Origin: Toxonevra muliebris
Lineage: Eukaryota > Arthropoda > Insecta > Diptera > Pallopteridae
Assembly: GCA_963691655.1 (NCBI GenBank)
Contig: OY829326.1
Location: forward strand, 75,943,235 to 76,007,234
Direction: 5' to 3'
DNA length: 64,000 bases
This document shows, piece after piece, positions 34,530-46,638 of this stretch. The position numbers were made by a program, and so were the translations under genes. The notes below the pieces were generated by a model. That model was not told the DNA's origin and searched no databases. It worked only from the letters and a program-made list of their open reading frames with translations. The number at the start of each line of letters is the position of its first letter. The stretch's first letter is position 1.

Positions 34530-36485
34530 CATAATGGTTAAAAATGAGTTTAAACCATTGCTGTTAAATTTCGATGATTTGTGCCCGAAAATAATGGTTA
34601 CTTGGGGTTTTTGTCTCTCAAAAATCCAAGAAACTTTAATTTTTTACATAAAAAAATGTTGCTACAAAAAACTAATTAGGTAGCAGTTACACCTGTTTTG
34701 ATGTTGAATTCAACTATAAATTATTTGGGAACTTGAGGGATTGCTTCACACTTTCTATGACCAGTTAAATGATCAATATTTGTACACCACACATTCAAGA
34801 TTTCTCTCTATAGCATTAAAAAAACATATTGGACACTTTTTTCATTTCTTTTTCCACGGAATTGTATTTCACGTACATTTTATATTCACAAATAATGAAA
34901 GACTTCTTGTCCGTAATGAGATGCATCGAAGTATTTTGTTAACATGATTTTCCATCAACTCGAACAAGAGCTGAACAAGCGAACCAAAAGAAGCAAACAG
35001 CCAACCAATCAACCCTTTGTGACTACTGTGTACTACTAGTGAGCTTTTCCACCAATTACGCTTGTGCGCTTAAGCTATAAACACGAAATATTTTTACTGC
35101 ATCCTTTTGAAAATATTTTTTTATTTTTATTTAATTTTTTTTTTTATCCATGTGTACATTTTCATAATAAGGATATTAAAACATGTGAGGACTTGAAAGA
35201 GAAGAAGGGGAAGAAGGAAGCAAGAAGTACATACTACATGGGAAATAACAGCAACAACAAAATAAGAGCAAATGTCTCCAAGGATTTTTCGCAGTAATTT
35301 TGCAAAATGTTTCGTGGAGGAATGAACAACAGCAACAAAAAACAGCAACCAGCAAAAATAACAACAACATTTGTGTAGTTGTATTGCAATTTGGTTGGCT
35401 TCGTAAAAATTTAACGATAAAAGAGCCTCAAGCGAAATGGGTGTATGATTGTATGGAAAAAGCAGAGGGAGAACCAAAAATTTAGAGCTCCCTCCTCTCC
35501 AACAACGTCAACTATTCAGGTACAGAGAATCCGTACCTGCAGGTGAGTGGGTGGAGAAGTTTAACTTCTCTATGTAGCATAGGAACACGCTTATTTAATG
35601 TTCGGTGAACGAGTAAGTGAAGTGGAATGCTTCATTCGTTATTCTCGTCCTTCACTTGTTATCCTCGTGTTTGTACTTAGACCCAATTAAACCTAATAAA
35701 TGAACATGTTCTTCTTACGCTCTCATGAGGTTCTACTTTGTTGTTATGTGGTTTCATCCATTGTTGTTGCGTTAATTTAAGTTAAAACTTGAAATTTATG
35801 AAAAGTTTTTCTCACAGGAAAATTATACAAGAAAAAAAAGGATGAGCGCTTAAAGTAGATAGCAATTTTTCATGTAATTATAATATCTATCTACATATGC
35901 ATATTTTTATTTTTTTATTTTGACATTTCAATTTCAAGCAATAGTTACAACAATAACAATAACTGCAACAACACTCAAACAAACGAAACGGAACGACATT
36001 GAAAAGTACATAAATATGTACATATCTGAAGCATTCTCATTTATATGTGATAAATTATTTACAGCGAGGGTTACTATCAACTAACCATAAAAATGTCACA
36101 GTAATTATGCCTTCATATTAATGAAAATAAACGCAAATACACACGCATACACACACACATACTTATGCATGTATGTACATAAATAATAACCCAACGGTAA
36201 AAATCAATTCGTTTCGAGGATGCTAATCGCTGACGATTGACCCGAAGGTGTCAATTTTTAAATTTGATTCAGCTTCAACGATTCAAATATGTGAGACATT
36301 CATCGGTAAGAGGGGAGGAATTTAACCCTAAAATCCCTTCGTGAATCTGCTAGTAACTTAATGTAACCAGAGATATCATCTTTATTGTGGAGCTTGGTAG
36401 TAGTGGACCGTCTAATGAAATTTTTGAGGTAGGCGTAAACTACCAAGGTTATGTAAATAGACTTTACGATATTATTCTCATAGCC
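34530..36485. other. intergenic with CAA/CAG repeats
   Basis: No gene is supported. Low-complexity CAACAA/CAGCAA runs lie at 35245-35370 and 35945-35985, and an AC run at about 36140-36160. Frames through these runs have low-complexity translations and are not credited as genes. Confidence 0.45.
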
Positions 36486-36489
36486 TTAT

Positions 36490-37126
36490 GTCCCCACTGA
36501 ACTGAAATTGCGTGGTTTGAATCATTTCCATATAAAAATATGTCAAACGATACCACGGAAATGAGGTGGTTTCAATGAAACCACATTCGAAACCGATCAA
36601 AAATATAATGCAACCCTGAATGTGTTCACTGAAATGAATATTGAAATGAATTTCTTCTGGTATTTCTATGCAGACATATGCTTTGCTTAAAACTCGATTA
36701 ATATGGAGAAGGAAAATATAGAACAGGAAATTGGTGGAGTGCGCGGGAAGAGCTCATAGCCGAAGCATGGGCAGAGAAGGTGGAGGAGTTACGCAAGGCA
36801 AAAAAAAAAATGCATAACATATGAACAAATGGCGGAGGAGCTGCGGCAGCTAGGCTGCATTTGGCTGCGGTTGAAGTGAAACAAGATACATAACAATTCA
36901 CGCTATACACTTTTATTTAGTTGCTAAATATTTCGTTTATCATCTCTTCCTATGCAAATGGTTAAGATCGAAATATTTAGCAATAATTATATTAGCCGCC
37001 AGCATTTTACAACAAGAAATAAAAAATGAAATGTCAAACGAAACCTTAATCGAAACAGCTTCACAACGATTGCAGTTTCGTTCGAAACCATTTGCCGAAA
37101 CTACGCAATTTCGGCTCAGTGGGAAC
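36490..37126 (+). mobile_element. 637-bp TIR element with Myb/SANT-like fragment
   Basis: The left end GTCCCCACTGAACTGAAATT (36490) matches the reverse complement of the right end, GTTCCCACTGAGCCGAAATT (37126 leftwards), and continues GCGTRGTTT. Inside, the plus strand at about 36732-36810 reads NWWSAREELIAEAWAEKVEE. After one frameshift comes ITYEQMAEELRQLG and after another AAVEVKQ. This is the layout of the Myb/SANT-like DNA-binding domain that accompanies PIF/Harbinger-type transposons and related fly proteins. The domain is broken and there is no nuclease, so the element is non-autonomous. The superfamily is not proven, since I could not read a TSD. Confidence 0.7.
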
Positions 37127-37129
37127 ATG

Positions 37130-38550
37130 ATATTAGGTAAATTTTAAAAAATTCTTTGAGACATTTTTTAAAGAGGTTTCAGAATCACTAGCAAACGATT
37201 CAGACCGATAAGTAGAATATTCAAATTTTTTTATACATTTTTCTAAAGCATACACCGAAAAAATTTAAATGAGTTTTACCTGCCTGATCTTCTTCTGATA
37301 CCCAAAGCACACTGACTTTGTGGTGTTCCTATATTGAAAAAATCTCAACATAATACGGGGACTGTGGAGCACAACCTGCAACATTAACAATTGTAGTTCT
37401 TAAAAGATCCACCATAACTAAATACTGTGGCATGTCTAAAATTCTACTAATAGAAATGGCCTTTAAGAGGGTGTCCTGACTTAGAGGATCCATTTATTGC
37501 TTAAATCGATAGATATATTATTCAAGAGTATATTTACAAAATTACTGAGACCAATTCTAAATATTTTCAAATATATGAAGCATCTACGGTCAGATTTTTA
37601 GTGCAATTGAAAACTTTGAAGTGCGTTTTCTTCAGTTTTCATTTTGACGAATTCTCTAAATTGGCGGGCGTGATAGCTAAAATACTAAACGACCAAAGTT
37701 TTTTCTTCAGTTTTAAATTCTCTTCTAAGTGAACTAAAAAAGTTATAAATAGACTTTACATCATTTTTATAGCACCCGCCGATTGAAGACTTCAGCGGCA
37801 AAAACGCTCATGCAATAGACTTATAAATCTACTGTAATGTAATATTTTACTGCCAAAAAAAGTTTTGATAAACACATACTTTGAATCTATATAAAAATAT
37901 ACCTTGAAGTTAAATGGGTTCATTTCTTCATTTTAACCGTATAATTCAGGACACACCCTTGGTACCCACCTGACATGCGTTGGGAGTTGTATTGGCGTAA
38001 TGTGAAGGCGTCAGGAAGAGTCAAAAAATTAGTTTACCCCATTAGTGAAGTTTATAAGTTAAATAAACTTTCCAAGCACCGGTAGACGCCTTTTCGTGTA
38101 ATTCTGCAAACTAACCGCCGAATAATTTTTTAAAACTACAGGAACACTGATTCCACGCTCGCTAATGACCAACTACAATAAAACTTCTCTGGGAGTTTGG
38201 TCTTATTGATATATTTATTCTTGCCTGGTGATTTGACATTGGCAGACCCAAACTTAAATGTCTACAACCATTCATTTCTTTTAATAGTAAAATATAACTC
38301 GCCATCTATCATACATTTGTATGAAAAATATATGCAATTTCCAACAATTTCAAATACTTTTTAATTGCGGTTTTCGAAACTTCGTATTTTTTATAAACTT
38401 TTTTTTATAAGGCTTTGGACCTCGATTGCTTCTACTTTCAGAAGTTACAGAAGAGTGTGAACTTTGGAGTCATTAAACATAAATTTTTTCCCAGAACCTT
38501 TTTTCTTTTTATTTTTTTTTAATAAAAGATACTTTTTCGGTAAAAAAAAC
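37130..38550. other. intergenic, no gene seen
   Basis: AT-rich DNA without recognised exons or repeats. Confidence 0.4.
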
Positions 38551-38553
38551 GTT

Positions 38554-39584
38554 TTATTTCTCAAAATAGTCTCCTTTTAGCTTGATACATTTAGTTCAGC
38601 GTTTTTCCAATCTTTTTATTCCTTCCAAATAATAGGTTTTCTCACGGTCCTCAAAATAGGCGTTTGTTTCAGTGATAATCTCTTCTTTCGACCTAACTCT
38701 TTTACCACCGAGCCATTTCTTCAGGTTTGGAAATACGAAACAGCCGCAGGGGGCTAGATCTGGAGAATATGCTGGATGGGGTAGCAGTTCGTAGCCCAAT
38801 TTATGGGTTTTTGCCATGGCGTACTTACACACGTGTGCGCCGGTGTGTTATCATGGTGGAAGAGCACTTTTATCTTCGCCAAATGCGGTCGTTTTTGCTG
38901 CAAATCAATGTCGAATCTGTCCAACAGCTGCAAATAATATTCGCCGGTGATCTTTTTTACCATTTTCAAGGTAATCGATGTGAATGACATCGCGTGCATC
39001 CCATTGACCTTGTTAGCCGACAAACCCACCTTGACCTTCATTGGTGCACGTTCACACGGAGAAACCTACTGCTTTGACCATTCCTTGGTCTCTGATGTGT
39101 GGTGATGGATCCTTTTTTTCTCTTACCATTTTTTCATCTACGGTTGCGAAATGGCGTTCAGGTTGCGGTTGAACATCGTCAAACACTCCTTTGAAGTAAT
39201 CACATGGTTGCGCTTATGGTCGAGAGTGAGCAATCGTGGAATCAATCACGCGGAAAGCTTTTTCAAGTTCAAATAATAATGTAAAATGTGATGTACCCGC
39301 TCAGTTGAGATGCCTACAGTCTCAGCCACCTCATTTTCCGATTGTCCAATATCATTCCATGGATTTTATCGGCGATTTCTGGTGTGACTACCTCTTTTGG
39401 CCGACCTGAACGTTCGGCGTCACTTGTGCTGGTATGACCACAACGGAATTCTGTAAACCACTTCTTAACGTTTGAAGTTGATAGTGCAGAGTTCCCATAA
39501 TATTTATCAAGCCTTTCTATGATTTGGCTTTACGAAAAAAAAAAAAAAATGCTTGATGAGCACACGAAATTCACTTTTTTCCAT
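38554..39584 (-). pseudogene. mariner transposase pseudogene (DD34D type), last catalytic Asp lost
   Basis: The minus strand begins MEKSEFRVLIKHFF at 39584, as mariner transposases do, and ends with KGDYFEK near 38560. Length, about 344 codons, is normal. The HTH region (39450-39250) and VDEK (first catalytic Asp, about 39140) are recognisable. ITGEYYLQLLDRF and VLFHHDNTPAH (second Asp) lie at 38975-38850, and YSPDLAPCGCFVFPNLKKW at about 38775-38715. In active enzymes the residue after LAPC/S is the third Asp; here it is Gly. Several frameshifts and stops also occur. It is unrelated in subfamily to the four copies at 231, 13540, 24093 and 58298. Confidence 0.92.
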
Positions 39585-39599
39585 TTTTGCCATAATTCA

Positions 39600-41265
39600 C
39601 GAAGTTGTCTGCTTTCAATGGCTATCAAACACGGCAGTAGTCTATTCAAAGATGTTAGTTGACAGGAGCAGTGTTGCATTTAAAGTTTTGATTACATTTA
39701 GTACCTGTCGATCTAGCTATGCCTTAAAAGATCAAAATTACCTAAAATGAACATTCAGGAAAGAAGCTAATTTTTACTTTATTTAAATTAATGTATTTTC
39801 ATTTTCTTTTCTTTTCGAAAAAAAAAAATCGAAACATTTTCTGAACTGCATCTTCTGCTGCAAAACAATGCACTTCAATGCCTCTGAAGATGTACATCAA
39901 AAGCGCTACCGATGAGCATATCTCGGTCGCTGGGGAAATATGGTATACAATACACACAAACTTTTTAATGCCCATTCGATCTGCGATCTGCGGGTAAGAA
40001 GTAAATCACAAACATCCCTGAGCTACTAGTGGAAATTAAATGTGAAAACCGCACTGCACCGCACAATAGCAGATGTTACAATTGCAAAATTGATGCATCT
40101 CAATTTCACATATATATATACAAACGGCAGAGTGCCACTTGGGCGTATGACACTATAGCAGCGTTGTGTGCGCTCTTCCTGTAACTGAAGCTGAGGTGAT
40201 AATTCACATTTTTTGACAGTCAAAAAGCAAACAAACAAAAGACACACACACACACAAAACCTCAAACCGGAATGCGGAAAATAATGATGAGTATGAATGA
40301 CTGTAATTTCTCAAGAAATGGCAAATCAAACTATTGTAGTCGTAGTAATTGTAGTTATCGTTAATTACACATACATATGCACAAATATTTACATAACTAC
40401 ATACATATGAATATCATATGAAGGAGTAGATATATGAGTTCAATCATTTGTGGGTAGACTCACCTTTTTGCCTTATGCGTACTTAAATTTTATATGCCAA
40501 GGTAATCCTCTTTCGCATCATTTCAATGACAAAGCATTTTTTTTATAGCTGTGATATAAAACAAAACATCACGAAATCATAGTATTGCCACTTAAGTGTT
40601 AAGTGCACTTTATACTTAACTTAGAGGTTGAAACTAAAAATCAGTATGAATGAGAATCTATACTTCCGGTTAAAGGTTAGGTACATACGCTTATAAAGAA
40701 TTAATAGCTGCATGTAAACAAAAAATTTGCATCACCATCAAATTTTTATAGAAAAAGTAATTGAATTTATGTTGGTCATAAATTAATTCTTCACAGCTTG
40801 TTCGTTTCACTGCGGTTTAAGGTCAGCTATGCTCAGTTTTTTCTACGCAATCCATACTTCATTTATTAACATCAATGATGGGGAGTTTTGGGGGTTTCGA
40901 TCTTGACTGTCGTTTTGATTTCATATTAAATTTTAAAAATAGAAATGGAAAATTCTTAACCCCTTCTTTCACCTTTCCACCATTATATATTTTTTTACCT
41001 TTTGTGTAATGAGTCGCACAACGTGATACTGGAAAAATCTTAAATAATATTGCCAAAAAATTTAAAAACATTTCATCATTCAATTTTGAAAATTTTCAAA
41101 ACACAATTTCCATATGTACTTAATACCGATCAAAAGTTTGGGTTCATTTGCTTTATTTTTTAATTGAATACAATTTTCTCAGAAATTTAGGTTTTGCTTC
41201 AATCGAAACTAGTGTATTATTAATTTTAAGCATTCAGTGCGGCCTTTTGTTTGTTAACAGGTATA
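39600..41265. other. intergenic, no gene seen
   Basis: Unique-looking DNA with an AC run at 40243-40257. The translated frames show no family signature. Confidence 0.4.
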
Positions 41266-41269
41266 GAAA

Positions 41270-43560
41270 CGCAGTCTGAACATCATAATGTTTAACTTGC
41301 AGCTTTCTTTCACCAGCAACTCTCAATAACATTCGTAGGGTTGCTTGTCGTGCAACCGGTGCAAATATCTCATCGAAATCTATTCCAAATTTTTAGCTAA
41401 AACCTGGAGCTACAAGTCTCGCTTTATATCTTTATATTTCACCATTTGCATTTGTTTTTAACTTAAACACTCATTTGCAATCTATGGGCTTACGACCTTA
41501 AGGCAACTTTACCAATTCGCAAGAAACATTTTACTTCAATGAACTCAATTCGTCATGTATTGCGGTTAACCATAATTGCTTATCTAAACGTTTTAAAACT
41601 TCGCAATAGGATTTTGGTTCAGCTGTTTTTGATATCATATTTGCTTGATATCTTTCCGAATGAATTACCTTGTTAGACCGTTGTGACTTTCTTAGTGGCT
41701 GAATTATTACTTCTTCTGATTCAACATCTACGTCCATATGTTCAATAGATTCACTCACTGAATCATAAAATTTATCTTTGTCGTCTTCAATATGAATAAT
41801 TTCATTATTATCTTCCTTGTTACTCCCTCGATGCTAATTTTCTTCGACTATATCAAAATCTTTTTTTGTACCAAACAAATCTATATAAATAAATATTTAC
41901 AAGAATATTTTCACATACATTATTTCGGTTGTTTAAAAATTTATAATCTCAGCTTATAACAACATTTTTCATTTTCAAATTTAAAAATCGTAAAGCTTTG
42001 GACTCTTCTGTATAGCCAACAAAAATTAAACGTTGTGCTTTTGCATCTAACTTTTTCCTTTTTTATTTAGGAATATGCACCAAAGCGTCTGTGTCAAATT
42101 TTCACAATCGGTGTGGCCAACTTTTATTTTTCAAAATCTGCTAAAATGAAGAAAAATACGCGTATTTTCTTTAAAAAAGCCCTAAATGTTTCCCTTATAA
42201 AAGTGTTGAACACAAATTTTTTTATATACAGTTGATTCGAAAATCTCAATAATTCGTAAAAAATCCCTTGAAAAAATCGCTTTAATTCGCAGCAATTCTA
42301 CATATTTTGGTCCTCTTGCTAATTCGTATTTTTTTTCAATACAAGGTCTGTTTAAACTCTTATAAATTGAAATTGGTTGTTGACAACCTCTTATAATTCG
42401 TAATTCGTAAAGCTAAATTCTACGAACTATGATTCGAAAAAAATCAATCATTGTAGATAGCTACGTTCACTTTTTTATGGAATTTTTTGTGTTTTTCGTG
42501 GTTGACAAGATACGCGAGAAGAGCCTGTTGTATATTCCAATAATGTTTGAAAAATTAAGAGAAATAGGAGATACGGTTTCCATTTTGTTTGATTTTTCTT
42601 TAAAATACGGATACTGGCTGTCAATGAGTGGATTGTAAACAGGCAGTGTCATCGCCGTAAATTGGCTTTGCTATAATTCCTGGTTACAAAGGTTATAGCA
42701 AACATTATGCCCCATTGGAAATCTTAAGGATAACTGTAAAGACTAAGAGTCCTGGATATATTATTTTTAAAAATTTATTTTCATATTTGCATAAAATATT
42801 GAAGAAACTCAACAAGATTTTGAGGAAAAACTCAGGTGTGAAAGGGATAAATCGAAATCTCGTCAAATCGGAAACCTCTGTAATTCTTAAAAAATTGCTG
42901 GTCCCTTGCTATTACGAATTATCGGGATTCTGCTGCATTAAAAAGAAAATTAATTAAATACAAGTATTTTTAAAGTTTTTAATTCACAGCATTTCTAAAT
43001 TATACAATCACAAGAAAAACTAAAACAAGGTAATGGAAAAATAGTATTTTATACACTTTGACCATTTTTTATATGAAGTAAAGAATTTTTTGAACTGAGT
43101 GACTTACGGTTACGAACTTTGGTTTTAAATAAGTTAATTGCTCATTGTTTCGATAAAAAATGTTGTTAGGATTATTCAGGAAATGGATTATTTAGCGGAG
43201 CATTTAGTGTCTTTTAAATTGGTAAAACGCGTCAAAAAACCCGCTGACCGCTAAATCACTTTTTTTCCGGGTTTTAATTTTCAAAAAGCACTAAATTTAG
43301 CAGGAAAAGCTCTGAGTTGGCCACACTGCTCACAATGACAAACCTTTGGCTTTACGCACATCCCACAGTTGTAAAGGAATCTTTCCAGTACATTTCGGTG
43401 GTAAATGATTTTGAATGAATGCCGCAGTCATAACTGCCGCAACCCAGAAACGTTTTTCCATATCAGAATCAATATATAGATATCTGTTCCGTCTTTCAGC
43501 TACACCGTTTTGCTGTGGTGTATATTAGATGACTTATTTGCTCCATACATTTTGCTAAAG
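41270..43560 (-). pseudogene. copia-type retrotransposon pol remnant, minus-strand copy, split by a hAT element
   Basis: On the minus strand, 43560-43335 encodes the end of the integrase core (NGVAERKNRYLY with the catalytic Glu region, then ALRDVRKAKGLSL-type sequence). After the hAT insertion (42109-43328), it resumes at 42080 with a DALVHIP piece, KKLDAKAQRLIFVGYTEESK and the linker. At 41758-41530 is the reverse-transcriptase N-terminal region with RKSQRSNKVI and AEPKSYCEVLK. The polymerase catalytic part is degraded or absent beyond 41270. In life the polyprotein supplies protease, integrase, reverse transcriptase and RNase H. Stops and the insertion make it dead. Confidence 0.85.
42101..43336. 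mobile_element. 1220-bp hAT-type element inside copia pol
   Basis: The element (42109-43328) starts CGGTGTGGCCAAC and ends GTTGGCCACACTG. The flanking octamers TTCACAAT (42101-42108) and CTCACAAT (43329-43336) differ at one position, so they are an 8-bp TSD. Its ends match the 295-bp MITE at 27570-27864 in opposite orientation. Open frames inside (about 42429-42638 and 42715-42957) have no transposase signature that I recognise. It interrupts copia coding sequence and so postdates that insertion. Confidence 0.9.
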
Positions 43561-43564
43561 TATT

Positions 43565-44085
43565 TCAGATCTTCCCTCCGACAGCAGAATATGAAAATGG
43601 GGTGCTAAAAATCAAACTAAATCATAAAAAAAAAAATTAAATTTGCGAAAACTGCATGCTCTACTTCGAAAAGAGTGATTTAAAAGGATGTTTTACAATG
43701 TTTTACACATAAAAGAATTTCAGATTCGTATGTAAAAAATGCCGCTTAGGCGAATAGTGTACCCAGCTTTTTGATACAACTAAACCGAATGCCACCCCTA
43801 GCACCTAAAGTGACCATTTGACACATTTTTTTTTACGAATTTTCAAATTCACGCGTTAGGATCTTTCAGATAACGGTAATTTTTTTAAAATAAATAAATA
43901 CGTAGGATTGTAGGTAATTCAATTTAACTAAAAACACAAACATTTTCCAAATTGAGTTATATTTGAATTTGCAAATTAGCTTTTAGTGAACCCATGTCGA
44001 GTACAATCAAGTTCACCTTTGATAAATGTCGTCAAAAAATTGTGTTGAAAAAATTGTAAGAAAATGTCAGAAAAAGCATGTACTG
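43565..44085. other. unassigned sequence between two copia fragments
   Basis: No coding similarity recognised. It may be degraded copia or an unrelated insertion. Confidence 0.35.
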
Positions 44086-44325
44086 AATTCGAGTTATGAC
44101 ACAAACGTTTTGGTCATTTAAACTCAACACATCTGCAAAAATTTAAAAGAGAAAATGTGGTTTATGGGTTGCCAATATTTAAAAATATAACCTTAGAATG
44201 TATTAGCGGTTTGCAAGGAACTCAGGAATCATTTCCACAGAAGACCTATAAATCATCTAACGAAGTTCTGGAATTAGAGCTCACCGATTTGTGCGGCCCA
44301 ATGAAAATTTATACAGAAAAATATA

Positions 44326-44963
44326 CGAAACGAATTCGAAAATGAACCCGGTTAGAAGTCTTCGCTATAACATTTGAAACGAGTTAGTTTTAGTAAAAGT
44401 AGAAACGAATCGAAAATTAGAAATAAAAATTTATTTATCAAAAATTTTTTTTAGTAAAAATAATCTTTTTCAGATTTATTCATAAGAACATGAATTCCCA
44501 ATACTTTATCTGGATGCATATCAAGTAAATAAATAAATCAAAATTTATATATGCATTTGCAGAATTTCAAACTAATTTTTTTATATTTCAAAGAAATTTT
44601 CAAGAATTAAATTTACGTAACACAAACAATCTTCTGGGCCGACTTATGGAGGAAATACTTGTTCCTTTTGTTTCTTGGTAATATTATTGAATAAAGATTT
44701 GTTAAAACGCCTTTTAAATGTTTTAATTAAATAACTTTTGGTATTCGAGATTAGTTCGTTAAAAAATAAAAAAAAAGTTACGTGAACGATTTGCTAGTGA
44801 TGCTCATTTGCTAAGGAATTTTCGAGTTCGTCATGAATTTATAAATGAAATCAAAAACGAATTCGTTAATGAAGAGGCAATTCTCCAAGTAAACGAACTC
44901 GTCAATGAATCGTTAATGATATTCGTTTTCAAAACATTTTATCATAACAACGAATTCGTTTCG
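44326..44963. mobile_element. insertion in copia integrase, CGAAACGAATTCG inverted ends
   Basis: CGAAACGAATTCG at 44326-44338 is the exact reverse complement of CGAATTCGTTTCG at 44951-44963. The copia integrase frame is lost at the first and regained shortly after the second. The interior includes the 230-bp direct repeat described at 44540 and many CGAATTCG-like motifs (44860-44990). Exact ends and TSD are uncertain. Confidence 0.6.
44540..44769 (+). repeat. 230-bp direct repeat, copy 1
   Basis: The segment from AAAATTTATATATGCATTTG to TTCGTTAAAAAATAA is nearly identical to 47062-47294 in the same orientation. It contains ACACAAACAATCTTCTGGG and TTTTGTTTCTTGGTAATATT, and ends in an A-rich stretch. 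It sits in the insertion that splits copia integrase. Confidence 0.88.
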
Positions 44964-46149
44964 AATTAGAAAGGAATTCGTCTGGTTTGTTGGGTTGCTA
45001 CTTTCATTGATGATTTCACGAAACAAGTGTTTGTACATTTTTTCACAAGAAAAGGGAGTATTTAAAAGTTTTCAAAGATTTTAAAAATGAGGTGGAATTT
45101 GAAACTGGCAGGAAGATCAAGTCAAAATCTATAAAAAAAAATATAAATATGTTCATCTCTATCAACTATTTCGTTGAATTAATTTTTTGCATTTCTCCTT
45201 AATTTGGAAGGGCATCATTGACTGTAGCCAGATCGGTGTGTTTGAGTTTATGTTCCCTATAAAAAGTAAGACTCCATCTAGCACACATCCTATATTACAT
45301 TTTTAGACCTTTTGTGTTTATTTAAATTCCTTTTTGGCAACATTGATGAACTGATTAATTGATTAGAATTTGGTGAAAAATGACGACGTAGAAGGCGAGG
45401 CTTTTATTTCTAAATAATTTTATGCAAAAGGACTGGCATCGATAGTATGTACCCTCATTTAAAAGTTTTGTCGGAGCCTTATTGTCTCTGCCTCACAGTA
45501 GCGCTTCCACCGAAAAGGTTTATTTTTTCGCAAACTAAGCACATAAAACCAGATAAATTTTGATAATATGTCGTTTTCTCATTACACTTCAAAAAACACT
45601 ACACTTTTTTTAAAAATTTCACTTTACAAAAAAAATTTAAAAACGACAGCCCTGAGCTGAACTAACAAGCTATGAATTTAATTATTTCTTAAAATGATGT
45701 GGCAGCTTACGGTTGAGTACACTCGAATAGGACATTAGTAGAGATGTCAAGATGCTTTATGATAGAAGCGAAATTACCCGAATTTCTTTGGGCGGAATCA
45801 ATACACACGGCACCGTACATAAGAAATCGTTGACCCACTAAATTAAATTTACAAAATACACCATAAGAAATGTGGTCAGGAAAAATACCAGTAATTGAAT
45901 ACTTACGTCAGGTTGGATGTAAAGCTTATGTTTTGGACAAAATGTCAGGGAAGTCAAAATGGAGTGCTAGAAGTTATGAGTATATTCTAGTAGGTTATTC
46001 AGAAGAATCAAAAGCTTTTCCGCTTATGGGAACAAGGTATGAGGTATATTATTAAAAGCCGTGATGTAAAATTTCTAGAAGAACAATTCGAAAGCGAAGT
46101 AAAAGAAGTTGAAAACGAACATACCTTTTTCACAGGAACTTGACCTTTT

Positions 46150-46560
46150 TCCTTTTCAACAATAGAACGTAGTTACCAACACATCATAGGACTCCGGCAA
46201 ACTTCTCAGAATCATTGCGACTTCCCATTTCTCACTCAATTTTTCTCCCATTGATGTAAGTTTCTTGAGAACCAACTGCATTTCATTGATATGGGTTTCC
46301 ATATCACAATCCTCACGCAATTGCATTTTGCAGATTGTCTTCATAATAGAAATGGACTCACTGAACGAATGTTTTTCGATGTGATCTAGAATCCTGACCC
46401 ATGCTTTTTTTGCTGTTACTGCTTCTTCAATTATGTAAAATATGTCATCACCAATCATAAGATAAATCGACGCTCTTGCTCCGTTGTCCTTCCTCTTTCA
46501 TTTTTTGTCTGGCTGAGCTGGTTGTTGGTCACGAATTACACACCATGTATCCTCTTTAAT
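46150..46560 (-). pseudogene. copia-type gag fragment
   Basis: On the minus strand, 46458-46156 gives MIGDDIFYIIEEAVTAKKAW, then ICKMQLREDCDMETHINEMQ and LRSLPESYDVLVTTF. This is the conserved copia Gag region. Gag forms the particle that packages element RNA. Upstream (46560-46470) an EDTWCVI-like piece and a stop precede it. The frame ends abruptly at 46156 where the plus-strand copia copy begins, so the rest of the polyprotein is not contiguous. It may belong to the same insertion as the minus-strand pol at 41270-43560. Confidence 0.88.
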
Positions 46561-46638
46561 TAAGACGCATTCTGCTTTCTTCTTCCAGATTAAATAATTT
46601 TATCGATTAAGTTTTACAAAAACAGATTTCATAACGTG

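Larger units (their letters stand above)
44090..46135 (+). pseudogene. copia-type retrotransposon integrase region, plus-strand copy
   Basis: The plus strand begins near 44095 with a GHLNSTHLQKF-type pre-integrase segment, then YGLPIFKNITLECISG, KTYKSSNEVLELELTD and LCGPM (44157-44330). After an insertion (about 44326-44963), the integrase core resumes with YFATFIDDFTKQVFVHF (44998-45050). From 45730 it continues with TLVEMSRCF, LPEFLWAESI, WSGKIPVIEYLRQVGCKAYV and YILVGYSEESKAF (45870-46020), then RDVKFLEEQFESEVKE at about 46060-46110. The zinc finger and active-site residues are partly lost to frameshifts. Its GYSEESKA region duplicates that of the minus-strand copy at 42030, so it is a separate copy. 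Confidence 0.87.

Noticed and set aside
35127..35477. Cys/Val/Leu-rich minus-strand frame
   Set aside because: It arises from CAACAA/CAGCAA low-complexity DNA read on the opposite strand.
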